Positions 1-9,802 of a stretch of 64,000 nt of DNA are shown here, piece by piece. This DNA comes from Eustoma russellianum (lineage: Eukaryota > Streptophyta > Magnoliopsida > Gentianales > Gentianaceae), in assembly GCA_036186865.1 (NCBI GenBank), contig AP025062.1:13951241-14015240 (forward strand), in the 5' to 3' direction. How positions within the stretch are numbered: position 1 is the stretch's first letter; the number at the start of each line of letters is the position of its first letter. The notes under the pieces were generated by a model. That model was not told the DNA's origin, made no database searches, and was given only the letters and a program-made list of their open reading frames with translations. The translations under genes and the position numbers were made by a program.

Positions 1-283
1 TCATTTAATGAACTACTTAGTTCATTTAACTAAGTACTTCACTTAATGAACTAGTTTAGTTCATTAATGGTGGCACCTGAAAATAGTTCAAACACAAAAA
101 ATGTTTGCCATTTGATGTAAGCTTTAAAGCTTCATTGCTTGTTAGTACGGTAACATTATATGTAAAGTACATAAGGCAAGTTTGTCGCAAAAACGTGTCA
201 AGTAATAAATTTGTCATGCATTTCTTAAACACGCTTTATTTAAATCATACATTTTGTGAATCACTAAAACTCTTTTTCTCAAC
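1..283 (-). repeat. 5' end of a SIRE-like copia LTR, cut by the window edge
   Basis: Read on the minus strand this begins TGTTGAGAAA at 283 and runs off the left edge. It matches the first ~280 bases of the LTRs at 31385 and 46162, including the block around 60-130 (CATTAATGGTGGCACCTGAA), which recurs inverted near 46375-46400 and 31590-31605. It lies opposite to the LTR tail that follows at 284, so it is probably a second element inserted into that LTR. The small open frame at 105-353 is LTR sequence, not a gene. Confidence 0.75.
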
Positions 284-1585
284 ATATACCATTCTATCTT
301 CTCCATATTATATTCACATTTTCAAGACAATTCCAAGTAGAATTTTTGGCTAAATAGGGTGTCCAAGTTGACCAATTATGTGGTCTCATTTTGCCAAGTG
401 TATAAGGCCAATCAATGATGCAAAGACACTTAAGCTTGATGATGTAGATGGTGACACATGTGCATTCTTATCTACAAGGCTTATCTCACACTATAAATAG
501 GAGGCAATGGTGAAGAAGAAGAACGCACTTGAATGTCACTTGAAAGCATTTGTTGATTTGTCTAGCTATCTTTTTCTTGTTGTTGTTCTTGTTCCATTCT
601 TTGTAGCAAAGGTGATCTTGTTGTATTTTTTGAGCTAAAATCCTCTTGAGCTTCATTCATAAAATTGATTAGCCAAGTTTATAAGGCTACATCAATAGGA
701 GGTAGAGGTGTTGCAACTAAGTGTTGCATAGAAGATGTTCATCCAAGTCTTGAATAGGGTTGGTGTTTAAATCAAGGATCAAGCTTGGTTCTTGTTGTAA
801 GTTGATTCATACCATAGTCAAATCCAAGGAGAGGTGTTCCTTGGTACTGGAGTAGGTAACATTGACTGAACCAGGATAAATTCTCGGTGTCTTTATCTTG
901 TTTCTACATTTCTGCATTCTGTCCGTTTTTACTGCAATTTTCACACAAATTCTCACGTTTTGAAAAAAAATAGCTAAAACCTTCAAAATTCGCGATTTTT
1001 GATGGAGTTATACTTCAGGTTGTTATCTTTCATTTGCAACAAGAATCACTTGACTTGAGGAAGGGAAAGATAGTCTTTCAGTCTTTGAAAGATAACTGTT
1101 CCAATCTGGCGGCAATCTGACCAGTTTTGAGAAAACTTGAATTCTGTTTTAATCAATAATTGTTAAAGGTCAGGACCTTTAGGAAACATCAATTAGACAT
1201 CCTAAGGAGTGTTTCGATATAAATATCAACCTTTTTGGTTGAATATTCAAAGAGAAACACGTTTTTTAAAATCAGCAACATTCTGTCCGATTCTGTCCAG
1301 ATTGACCATCTGATTCTTTTTATATGTTTAAAGGGCCAACGATCTCATTTTTATCTGACTTGTGGACATAGCCTTGTTAACACATTGAAGTTACGTTCTG
1401 GAAATTTTCATAATTTTTGGAGTTGTGTACAAGGATTTTTGAATTTTTCAAAAACGGGTTCTGAATTTGAGGTAGTCTCAGATTCTGTTTTCAGAGGGGA
1501 TTTTTATCAAGGATAGTAGTGTAATTCCAGCTAACCATTATTCACCCCCCTCTAGTGGTGTTTATTGCAGGTCCATGGTCCAACA
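284..1585 (+). repeat. 3' part of a SIRE-like copia LTR
   Basis: This collinear block shares landmarks with the LTRs ending at 33892 and 49212: a TATA-like site near 492, the phrase 'ctgaaccaggataaa' near 868 (homologous to 'ctgaaccagtataaa'), and the end 'ttcacccccctctagtggtg' near 1540. The last bases end in CA at about 1585, beyond which a minus-strand copia integrase frame starts abruptly. The head of this LTR is missing because of the inverted LTR at its left. No coding region is seen. Confidence 0.75.
491..500 (+). promoter_or_regulatory. Probable LTR TATA box
   Basis: CTATAAATAG within the copia LTR, at the same relative place as ACTATAAAAG at 32931-32940 in the related LTR. In Ty1/copia LTRs the TATA box sits upstream of the R region. 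Assignment is by position and motif only. Confidence 0.5.
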
Positions 1586-1998
1586 ATTACTTGACAAGGG
1601 GTATTTACTGCTTCAGCGCAAAAGTACTTAGGTGGCTCAAATTCATTTAGCATGGCTCTACTCATTTCTTGAAGTGTTCTACTCTTCCTTTTCGTAATAT
1701 CATTTTGTTGAGGAGTTATAGGAGCCGAGAAGTTGTGTCCATACCCTTTGGATACACAAAATTCTTGGAACTCACAATCAAACTCACCACCGCTATCACT
1801 TCTAATTTCCTTGATGGTATGTTCTTTTTGGTTTTCTAATCTCCTACAAAGTTTTATAAACTCTTGGCATGCATCATTCCGTTTGTCTAAGAACATGACC
1901 CAAGTAAACCTAGAAAAATCATCCACTACTACAAAGGTGTAATGTTTTCCCCCTAGACTTTCTGTACCAATATCCCTATACAAATCCATATGAAACAA
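1586..1998 (-). pseudogene. Copia element F integrase core fragment
   Basis: The minus frame reads a Ty1/copia integrase core: DDFSRFTWVMFL with the first catalytic Asp, IRSDSGGEFDCEF with the second, then APITPQQN. The third catalytic residue is lost, because the usual VVERK is replaced by ITKRK. It ends in AEAVNTPCQVI, after which the frame enters the plus-strand LTR ending at 1585, so the element was interrupted there. RT and RNase H of this copy would lie beyond the left edge. Dead remnant of a SIRE-type element. Confidence 0.85.
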
Positions 1999-2180
1999 TT
2001 GTAGAGGTTTGGTGGTCGAGATTTCACTTTTGGACTTGAAGCTTGTTTTAACAAGTTTTGCCTTTGGCAGGTGTCACGTAAGCCATGGTTTTCGAAATTT
2101 AACTTTGGAAGACCTTGGATCTTTTCATTTTTGAAAATTTCTTTGAAGTTCTTGAAACTAAGATGTCCAAGTCTCTTATG

Positions 2181-2558
2181 TCATAATTGTGTCAAATCAT
2201 TTTTGGCAACAAGACATGAAACTTTTCGAAATATCAAATTATATATGCTAAATTTATAAACATCATTTTTCCTTGTAGCTTCAAAAACAATTCTATCGTC
2301 CTTTTTCACTATGCATTTTCTTTTTGCAAATTCAACTTGAAAATTGGCACCACATAGTTGGCTAACAGTTATTAGGTTATACTTAATCCCTTCTACATAT
2401 AATACATTATTAATAGTAAAAGAAGAGTTATAAATTTCCCCATGTCCAAGGATTTTGGTTCTCTCATTTCCAAAATACACAGTTCCACCATCTTGGATTT
2501 TGAGCTTGGTGAACAAAGTTTTGTCCCCGTTCATGTGTGTGGAATATCCGCTATCCAT
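2181..2558 (-). pseudogene. Copia element F protease and pre-integrase fragment
   Basis: The minus frame opens with MDSGYSTHMNGD, carrying the Asp-Ser-Gly aspartic protease motif of copia elements, followed by the conserved region around 'ILGHGEI' and 'NVLYVEGIKYNLITVSQLC', which leads into the GAG-pre-integrase segment. Frame breaks between this piece and integrase (1999-2180) and gag (2559-2664) show that the polyprotein is no longer continuous. It would have cleaved Gag-Pol in the virus-like particle. Confidence 0.82.
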
Positions 2559-2654
2559 AAGTCATTTGGTGCCTTCTTCTTTGACTATTCCATTTATCTT
2601 GAGTACCTACAAGGTCTTGATTTTGCGTCTCCTTCACATTACAATCGGTAATGA

Positions 2655-3593
2655 AATGTCCAGGTCAACCACACTTATAGCATTTATCAATTAATTCTTT
2701 GTTCTTGAGTGATTTCTTGAAAAACTTTCTTTCTTGGGCCTTGTTTCTTGTAGATACTCTTCTAAATTTTCTAACTAGAAGAGCAACTTCCTCATTCGAC
2801 TCATCAGACTCTATCACAAATCCTTTGTGTGATGCATGCATGGGCTTAATAGGATTCATCTTATTTTGCTCATCAATGAGGATTTCATGAGTGAGTAAAA
2901 TAACGAACAACTCATCAAGAGTAAGAGTCTTGAAATTTTTAGATTCGATGATGGCGGCCACTTTGGGTGTCCGTTCTCTTGCCAAAGAGTCGAGAAGTTT
3001 TAAGACAAGATCTTCATTTGGGATTTTCTTATCAACCATGGAGAGTTGATTCACTATTCGAGTGAATCGGTCAATGGTCTCCTCAATCTTTTCACCACTC
3101 TTCATACCGAACATTTTGTATTCTTTCATAAGCATAAGTCTTTTGGTCATTGTCACTTGCTCAGTCCCTTTATGTTATCATTTCTAGCATTTTTCATGCT
3201 TCATGAGTTGTTTCAAGACCTTGAAGTCTTATGAGCCTGGTAGTGCTTAGAGCACTTGAGAGCATATCAAATGCCTTTCCATTTATAACAAAATTTATCT
3301 TTTCTTCATCTGTGTAACATCCTCATCTTTGAACATTGATTCTCCTTTTGAGTTGGTAACTATAGGAACTTCAATTCCTTTGACAACAACCCTCCATATA
3401 TCAAATCCGCAACATTTCGAACGATTTATCATTCGAAATTTCAACAGAGAATAGTTTTGAGCATCACACATAGGAGCTTTGGTGTTTGAGCTGAGAATAA
3501 TGTGGTTAGTTTGGAAGTTGAGGTGTAAGATGAAAAGGTTGTCATTGCCATGATATTTAACCTTGTTACCTGCAAAAATTGGCAAAGAATAAT
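2655..3593 (-). pseudogene. Copia element F gag remnant
   Basis: Minus-strand gag: the N-terminal part lies about 3295-3590, and a UBN2-type gag domain follows in 2665-3156 ('SGEKIEETIDRFTRIVNQL', 'LKLLDSLARE'). The zinc knuckle at 2640-2680 reads CYKCG, then an in-frame TGA, then PGHFITDC, so the CCHC motif is split by a stop. Further breaks separate the two gag frames. It lies directly downstream of the PBS and LTR F, as expected for a 5' end. Confidence 0.8.
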
Positions 3594-3611
3594 GGTTAGG
3601 CTTTGATAGCA
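3594..3611 (-). other. Primer-binding site of copia element F
   Basis: Minus-strand TGCTATCAAAGCCTAACC lies two bases downstream of the LTR end. It differs by single bases from the plant LTR-element PBS TGGTATCAGAGCC, complementary to the 3' end of initiator tRNA-Met. It fixes LTR F as a 5' LTR on the minus strand. Confidence 0.7.
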
Positions 3612-3613
3612 AT

Positions 3614-4974
3614 TGTAAGGTCCGTGACAATCACTCTAGAGGGTGAGAGTGAATAGAGTGTTCGGCGATTTTGTGGATTTTTCCTTGTTTTGGCTCACTC
3701 TAACTCAAATGGACTCCAAATCAAAATTAATAAAGGAAGATGAGGGATAATGAACGAGTGCACACGATATAGAGTAGTTCGAATCTTAAATGATTCTACT
3801 CCACTACCACTTTGTTTCCAAAGTAGATTTTCAACAACTCTTCTTATTACTCTTAATAAGAACAGCAACAACAATACTTACGCTAACAACTTAGTATAAA
3901 CAACAACAACTACTACTTGCACAAAACATATCTATAGCACGAACAAGTTCTTACTTTCTCACAACTTCAACAAAGTCCTATAAAGGAACTTTCACATAGT
4001 GGGTTTTGGAAAGTAGTGGGGGTTTACGCTTTCTAGCTAGTCTAAACACAAGCAAGAGATCAAATATGTATGGTTCCTCTTATGTTAGATTACTCTCTCA
4101 CAATTTACAACAGTGAAGAACAAGCAACAAGAGCTTAACAAGCTTTAAGCACTTTTGCGCAAATGAGAGCTTTTTACAAAAATTAAAAACAAAGCTCGAA
4201 AAGGAAGAAAGTGTATATAGACCTCATCTGAGCTTCTTCAATTTATAGAGGATGTAAGCCACGTTTCTTCCTCCCTAAAGTCTTCAATTCAATCATAAGT
4301 GTTGACAATGCCGAAATAGTCTTTAGCCACCCTATAGTTTGATTTGATCCTCGAAAGCCACCCTAGAAAATCTAAGACATGGATATAATAGTCAAGGAAG
4401 CATGATTAATGTAAGGGAAAAGTTCACAAAAAATTCGAGCAAGATTGGAGAAAGAAAACACTTTAAACTCCCATGGGTTTTGTTCCAATGGTCATAAAAA
4501 TTTGAATCCTGGATGACATCGATCGATCGATGTGTCGGTGTTGAGCAATCGATGTCTTCCAGTAAGGTTCCAGTTTTGTACCTTTCATACATCGACCGAT
4601 CGATGTCTCTTCTTTGAGATACTGATATATACATCAATCGATCGATGTCTCACTATAAGGTTTCAACTTTGAACCTTTATTACATCGATCGATCGATGTC
4701 TCTAACCTTAGAAACTGATGTATACATCGATTGATCCATGTGTCCCAAATTTAGAGATCGATGTCTCATGGTACGGTTCCAACCTTAGACAAACCCAACA
4801 TATATCTATTGATGTCTCTTTTTTAGAGACAGATGTATACATCGATTGATCGATGTGAGAGATCTATGTCTCGCAATGTGTTTTTCTCATTTTGTTTAAT
4901 TCCAAAGTGTGAAATACCTTTTTAATTCTTTTAAAACATCTTCCAACTTCATCAAAACAATTCATTTTCCAATA
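3614..4974 (-). repeat. 5' LTR of copia element F
   Basis: This matches the LTR at 25187-26588 end to end: plus-strand left ends TGTAAGGTCCGTGAC and TGTTGGGTCCGTAAC, followed by 'ctctaga..gggtga..agtgaatagagtgtt'. The right end pairs base for base with the start of the other LTR, though the canonical TG has become TA. It carries a cluster of ATCGATCGATCGAT palindromes at 4515-4871. It sits inside a gypsy gag; the sequence just right of it is ATGGA, but the other target duplication is outside the readable element. Confidence 0.8.
4515..4871. repeat. Cluster of ACATCGATCGATCGATGT palindromes in LTR F
   Basis: About six or seven copies, some with one or two mismatches, of an 18-base palindrome at roughly 4516, 4590, 4631, 4681, 4723 and 4838, spaced 40-110 bases apart. 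Each is followed by TCTC or preceded by GA. The same palindrome clusters in LTR G and upstream of its accessory ORF. Confidence 0.85.
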
Positions 4975-5157
4975 ATGGACCCGCTTCATCTCACTATAGT
5001 AGTACATGGTCCCATGCTGCTGCTGCTATGGTGGAACAGCCCGGCTAATCGCCTGACCCATCTGAATGAATGCATCAACCAGCACCTGTGGTAGGGCATT
5101 TTGGTTCCGAGTCTGATTGTCACTCTCGTTACTGTTGGGATCTCTTCTTGGAGGCAT
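4975..5157 (-). pseudogene. Gypsy element H gag N-terminus
   Basis: The minus frame starting at the ATG at 5157 reads MPPRRDPNSNESDNQTRNQN and continues 'ALPQVLVDAFIQMGQAI', a Ty3/gypsy gag N-terminus of the type starting MPPRR. It is cut at 4974 by LTR F, and the rest of the element is not found to the left in this window. The start is chosen at MPPRR; upstream in-frame Met codons extend into the leader without similarity. Confidence 0.65.
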
Positions 5158-5489
5158 TTTGCTGTAACATCGCAGTTTACATAATCTAATGATATAACTC
5201 AAACAATTAGGGTCTACGGTGATTTTGTCTAAGGGAACATATAAAAGGACGTAATCAAAACTTAAATAAGACAAATAATCAAAATTGCGTAGAATATCCT
5301 AAGTATACGTATCCTTCAACCCATCATCCTTTAAGCTTAAGGTCACTGCTTATTTATAAAATCCTGCTTAGTATATAATCATCGCTTATGTCTAATATCA
5401 TTACTTATGTTCAAGATCATCACTTATTCATAATCGTCACTTATGTCTATGATCATAGCTTAAATCTACGTTTCCATTGTGATCTAGAA
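5158..5489 (-). other. Untranslated leader of gypsy element H
   Basis: AT-rich leader between PBS and gag. It holds short direct repeats built on 'atcatcactTatgtctaagatcat' variants at about 5385-5455. A similar set occurs in the leader of chromovirus A at 59140-59225, which supports relatedness of H and A. No ORF of note. Confidence 0.5.
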
Positions 5490-5504
5490 CCTTGGGCTCT
5501 GATA
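5490..5504 (-). other. Primer-binding site of gypsy element H
   Basis: The minus strand reads TATCAGAGCCCAAGG, matching the plant PBS TGGTATCAGAGCC except that the first bases are altered (GC in place of GG). It lies at the junction of LTR H and its leader, the same arrangement as at 59251-59268. Confidence 0.7.
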
Positions 5505-6370
5505 GCGACCCGTCCCAAGACCTAGTACTCGAAATGGTTCACCCGCTGTATTCTGTTAAGAGAAATACAAGGCGTCGATACTAATCAAATACACGTCATC
5601 AGTGTGACGTAAAATGATGTCAGCGGAAGTCATAAAGTAAAAAAATCCTCAATAAGTATTAATAAATAAACTAAGCAAATCCAATCCAACATAAAATCGT
5701 ATCTCCGATCTAACTCTAGTCCACTAGCAGAAATTTCAAATCCATAAAACAAATGAATCAAGATAAATACATAAGTAATCTCTTCATCAATCCCTCGAGT
5801 CATCAGTGCTCCCACTCAGAATCGTCCTCAATTTAGACTAGATAATAATCTTGCTTATCTGCAAAACCACAATAAGGTATAGTATGAGTGACAAAACATC
5901 AGTCAACAAGTAACCTTCCTGTACCCACTATGGGATCATACACAGAGAAACAAGATAATTAAATCATTAAACAATATAGAAAATATCAAGTTTTCTCTTC
6001 GTAAATAAAATTACTATAATACCCTTATGATCACACAATCAATCAAGTCAACAATGTCACAAAATTGGATATCCACTCATACGCCAATAAAAAGTTAGTC
6101 ACAATCAAAATCTAATGATGAATTGATCCGAAATCTGATTCAAATTCAATATAGTACCTATGGGTACATAATAAATGTATTTCCAAATCGATGCAATGCA
6201 ATTCAAAATCAATTTTCGATTTCGAATTTCCAAAATCCCAATTTTCGATTTCTAATTTTTGATATGATACGGTACGATTTTCGATATGATACGATACGAT
6301 CTCGATGCGATGGCTATAGCACTTTCGTTACAAGTGGCTTATATCGCAAGACTTACGAACTGATTCCCCA

Positions 6371-6490
6371 ATGGTCAAATATGTCCAGGCGCTCTATCAA
6401 AATAGTTAAATATGTCTGGGCTCTCCGATTGACGGTCAAATATGCTCAGATGCTTTACTGAAATAGTCAAATATACCCAGATGCTCCATT
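6371..6490. repeat. Four imperfect ~32-base tandem repeats in LTR H
   Basis: Four units built on 'ggtcaaatatgtccaggcgctc' then 'tatcaaaata', with drift between units. They occupy the position where chromovirus LTRs 1 and 3 carry their stem-loop repeats, which end in 'cggtcataatc'. Confidence 0.6.
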
Positions 6491-6605
6491 TGTTTGGGAT
6501 CAATATGGCTTACCGATATATCTCCCTTGTGAGAGTGAATTTCGCAATATGCGATGCACGATTTCAAAATGATTTCGAAAATATTCGATTTTCTAAAACG
6601 AATCT

Positions 6606-6730
6606 ACAACAACAACAAAAACATTACTCATTGCCTTAGAGGCTCCCGCTTATAGCAGGGTATAGGGGGTCGGATGTACGCAACCAGACCCATGTGTTAG
6701 GAACATATAGAGGTTATTTCCCGATGACCC
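6606..6730 (-). mobile_element. Au-like SINE fragment
   Basis: Plus-strand landmarks in order: 'acaacaacaacaaaaacatt', 'gccttagaggctcccgc', 'gggtcggatgtacgcaacc', then 'agaggttatttcccgatgaccc'. This is the antisense order of the 3' part of the plant Au SINE, whose tail is a (TTG)n tract, so the SINE lies on the minus strand. The tRNA-derived 5' part with A and B boxes is not recognisable beyond 6730. No clear target duplication. Confidence 0.6.
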
Positions 6731-8290
6731 AAAATGAAAATTGCGTGTCGATCAACTGCTACTTCACAATATAAGAAGCACAACCAATTTAGTGAGTCAT
6801 TTTGCTTTATTCCATCATATTTTGCTTTCTAAAACGATTCTAAATATCAAATATTTTTTCCAAGTCAATTTCAATTGTCCAATCACAAATCACTCCAAAT
6901 ATAAAATCACAAATCATTTCAAATATCAATCACGATATACCAAATAACCAATTAAAAATAATGCCAATGTCAATTCACAATAGTTCCGATATCCAACCAA
7001 CTCCTACTCCCGTGCATCTATATACATATACATGTCCACGCCCATACATGTACATATACATGAATATACATACACATACATCTCTCAGACCACTTCATGT
7101 AACCCACTACCCAACTCACCTCACCCTCCGCCCCCAACACCCTCGGCTCTCCCCTCTGCCACTGCTGCCAGTACCTTTTCCCTCACCCCACTCCCTCGTC
7201 CAGGCCCCTCCCTACTTCCCAAAACCCTAATTTCACTCATCCCACTTCATACCGTCGGCCTCCCTCCAAAATTCACACCTCCCATATTTTCTCATGTGTA
7301 ATACCACATGCAGCAAATACAGTTCACGCCTAACACACTGCACCTGCCCATGCGCTACCACACGGCTCATGTGCCGCTATACATTGCCACTTTGGCGGCA
7401 CATGTGGATCACACACCGCCGCTGTCTCCGCCGCCAACCGCCAGAATTAAACTTATACAATTTCCAACCTTATTCTACCATTAAATCATACAAAATCCCA
7501 AATTTACAGCATATCAAATTTGTCCAAAATCCATACAAATTTCCAAACTTATATCAAATATAATCATACATAATCCATAGCCTATAAATCATATATTTAT
7601 CAAATTCTAGTCATCACCTATGCCACAAATTTGTTGGCCAATCACCTTAACCAAGAAATTCGTTTCGACATTTATACATATATCTCACAAAATTTACCAT
7701 TCATATATATACACACACACATACACACGGCCCAATCTACATATATGCATATAAAAATTATGAATCAATCATATACCAAATACATATATTTGCCCGAAAA
7801 TGAATACTGCTATAAATATATATGATATCCGGCCACTTACCATAAAAATACGAAATTCAGTATCCATATATACACATATATACACATAGCCATACACATT
7901 TATATGCATCTATTAATGTAATCAAATATAATTATGCATGATCCTTGAGGTTATACAAAAATATACATACATGGTTCTTAAAATCATGACGAGTATGGGT
8001 AGGGTATTTACCTTTGATCCGTATATACTATATCGAATGATAGTTAGGGTTTGTGTTGGATGAAATTCATCCTTTTTTCTTCTCATTCTTTATCCTCCAT
8101 CTCCTCTCCTCTTTTCTTGCTCTCGGTTTTCCTTTTTTGTGTGTGTGTTGGCTGACTAATGTTGGGGAGGGAATGGAGAGTTCCTATTTGACTAAGTTAG
8201 GGGAAATGGAGGACGGTTATTGATAGGGTTTTGGGGGTCGTTTATGAGAGTTATAGAGGAGCGGGGAATTATGACTAGTTATGACCATTT

Positions 8291-8372
8291 ACTATATGTT
8301 TTTTGTGACAGTTATAACAGTATCATGCCTTATACTTCTCTTAACAAAATACGACGGGTGAATCGTTTCGAG
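8291..8372 (+). repeat. LTR 3' end, inverted relative to LTR H and split by E0
   Basis: Sequence 8328-8372 ('ttatacttctcttaacaaaatacgacgggtgaatcgtttcga') is the inverted counterpart of 5528-5570 at the 3' end of LTR H. It resumes after E0 at 14787 with 'tactagagcttgggacgagtcg', matching 'tactaggtcttgggacgggtcg' of LTR H. So E0 inserted into the tail of an oppositely oriented LTR of the same family. The left limit is arbitrary. Confidence 0.6.
8368..8372. other. Left target-site duplication of E0
   Basis: TCGAG directly before the LTR start; TCGAC directly after the 3' LTR at 14782-14786. Four of five bases match, as expected for an old 5-bp copia duplication. The related LTR H has TCGAGTAC here uninterrupted. 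Confidence 0.7.
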
Positions 8373-9737
8373 TGTCGGAAGAACTTGTGAAAATGGATTT
8401 GTGAAAAGTTGCTGAGCAACATACTTTAAGCTTAATTATGATTAGTGTCTGTTAATCAAAACTGAAAACTAATTTGCCCTAAATTATCTACGAAAAAATA
8501 TATGATTTTAGGCTTTTGAATCACTCAGTCCTGGTACCAGGTGAATGAGAAATTTATGCTCAAAGTAGGAGTTAAAAGTGGAAATTTCCAAATATACCAC
8601 ATCGGTGAAATTGATGGAAAGTTGTCACCAAATATAGTATTCTGCATTTCGGATGTGCCAAGAGAAATCTGACTGCAGGAAAGACGCAGTCCAGCTCTGC
8701 TCGGCCTTGCTCAGCTGGGCACTACTCTGCTCGGTTCACAATTATACTTCTTGGACAAATTCTTTTAAATTTTTCAAGAAAATAACTTGATCCTACGGTT
8801 ATGATCAAATGGCCTAGATTAATCTGACCCAGTCTCGGATCGTGGGAAGAGAACTGAGGGGACATTGGCGCCGATCGTGGGTTATGGGAAAATGGGGGTT
8901 ACTGGCCTATCCATGCGGTCGTGGGTTGCCGTGGCCTCCAAGCTTCCCCGTCTATTAGAGGCATCAGTCTGCCTCTAAATATACAAGCGAAAAACCCAAC
9001 GCGGAGATCTTCCTCTCCTTCATCTGGTGCATTCATCTGCTGCATTCATTTGCTGCATATTTCGGTTTCATACGGCATTCATCTGCGTCATATTTCTGTT
9101 TCATACTACATTCATCTGCTGCATTCCAGTAATCCGAGAAGGTAGGACATTCTTAGAGGTTTGTTGAGTTCAGGGATGCAGTGCGCTCGTCTGAACTGGT
9201 CTCCATCGTATCCTGGGAGACGGTTTCTCCTTTGGGTAGGCACAGTGTAACGGAACAATAACGTCTTAAGGACAGAGTCCTGGAATCACCTCGGATCTTG
9301 GCTCTACTGAGATGAGAAGGCTATTACCGAGGCTGAGCCCTGCTTTGTGCTGAGCTCAGCTGTATTTGGGAAGAATGCAGCACTATTGACACAGTGTTTC
9401 TCTGTTGAGCTCTGCTGTTGCACTAAGAACATTCGTTGTTTAGAGATTTTTGTTGTCGAGCTCTGGTTTGTTGCAAGCTCGGTAGTTTGGCTGAGTACAT
9501 TCATTGTTCTGCCGTGTCGAGCTCTGCTAAGGCTGACAGCACAGAACAGTGGTTCTGAAATGTTGTTCAGTTCAGGTCAGCAAGTCGGCTGACTATTCAA
9601 AACACAGATTCAGTTGCGCTTTCTAAACTTTCTTGGCAGATCCGCTTAGCCTAACCTGAGCTCGGCAAGTCAGCCCTGACTTGGGTCAGGTCGGCCACTG
9701 TTGTACAGAAGTTAATTAGTCTGAATTATTTTCAGCA
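8373..9737 (+). repeat. 5' LTR of E0
   Basis: Starts TGTCGGAAGAAC and ends TTTTCAGCA; aligns with 13460-14781 throughout. The TATA region has been lost: it reads 'ccccgtctattagaggc' at 8946, where the 3' LTR has 'cccctgtataaatagaggc'. Contains repeated 'gctctgctcggc' motifs. Open frames such as 8921-9145 are not genes. Confidence 0.85.
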
Positions 9738-9802
9738 ATTCTTAAGACGTTATTTGTTTGATTCTGTACTGATTCTTGTTGTTTCTGATAGGCAAAGACT
9801 TG

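Larger units (their letters stand above)
5505..8290 (-). repeat. Long LTR of gypsy element H (right boundary uncertain)
   Basis: The left end 'agcgacccgtcccaag' abuts the PBS and resembles the left end of the chromovirus LTRs (GTAGCGCCCCGCACC). Further landmarks are shared with those LTRs, such as 'gtgacaaaacatcagtcaacaagtaa' near 5889 versus 'gtgacaatgtcaccagcaagtaa', and imperfect tandem repeats in the same relative place. I cannot see its TG start. No coding regions: the small frames at 6123-7825 are low-complexity AT- or CT-rich sequence. It contains an Au-like SINE. Confidence 0.5.

Noticed and set aside
105..353. 82-codon frame that recurs, inverted, at 46118-46345 as a similar peptide
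   Set aside because: Both lie in copies of the same copia LTR; the likeness comes from repeated DNA and the frames differ in their ends.
4515..4871. Possible CRISPR-like array (regularly repeated palindrome)
   Set aside because: Spacing is irregular, spacers are related to each other, there are no cas genes, and the context is a plant LTR.
6961..7563. Pro/Ser/Thr- and His-rich frames that look like a secreted or cell-wall protein
   Set aside because: The DNA is low-complexity C/A-rich LTR sequence with overlapping frames of equal length; no signal peptide or domain.
7860..7900. Telomere- or centromere-type satellite
   Set aside because: Only a short TATATACACA microsatellite; no long higher-order array anywhere in the window.
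9738..9760. PBS after the E0 5' LTR
   Set aside because: 'attcttaagacgttatttg' has no convincing match to the tRNA-Met PBS; no other tRNA could be assigned by eye.
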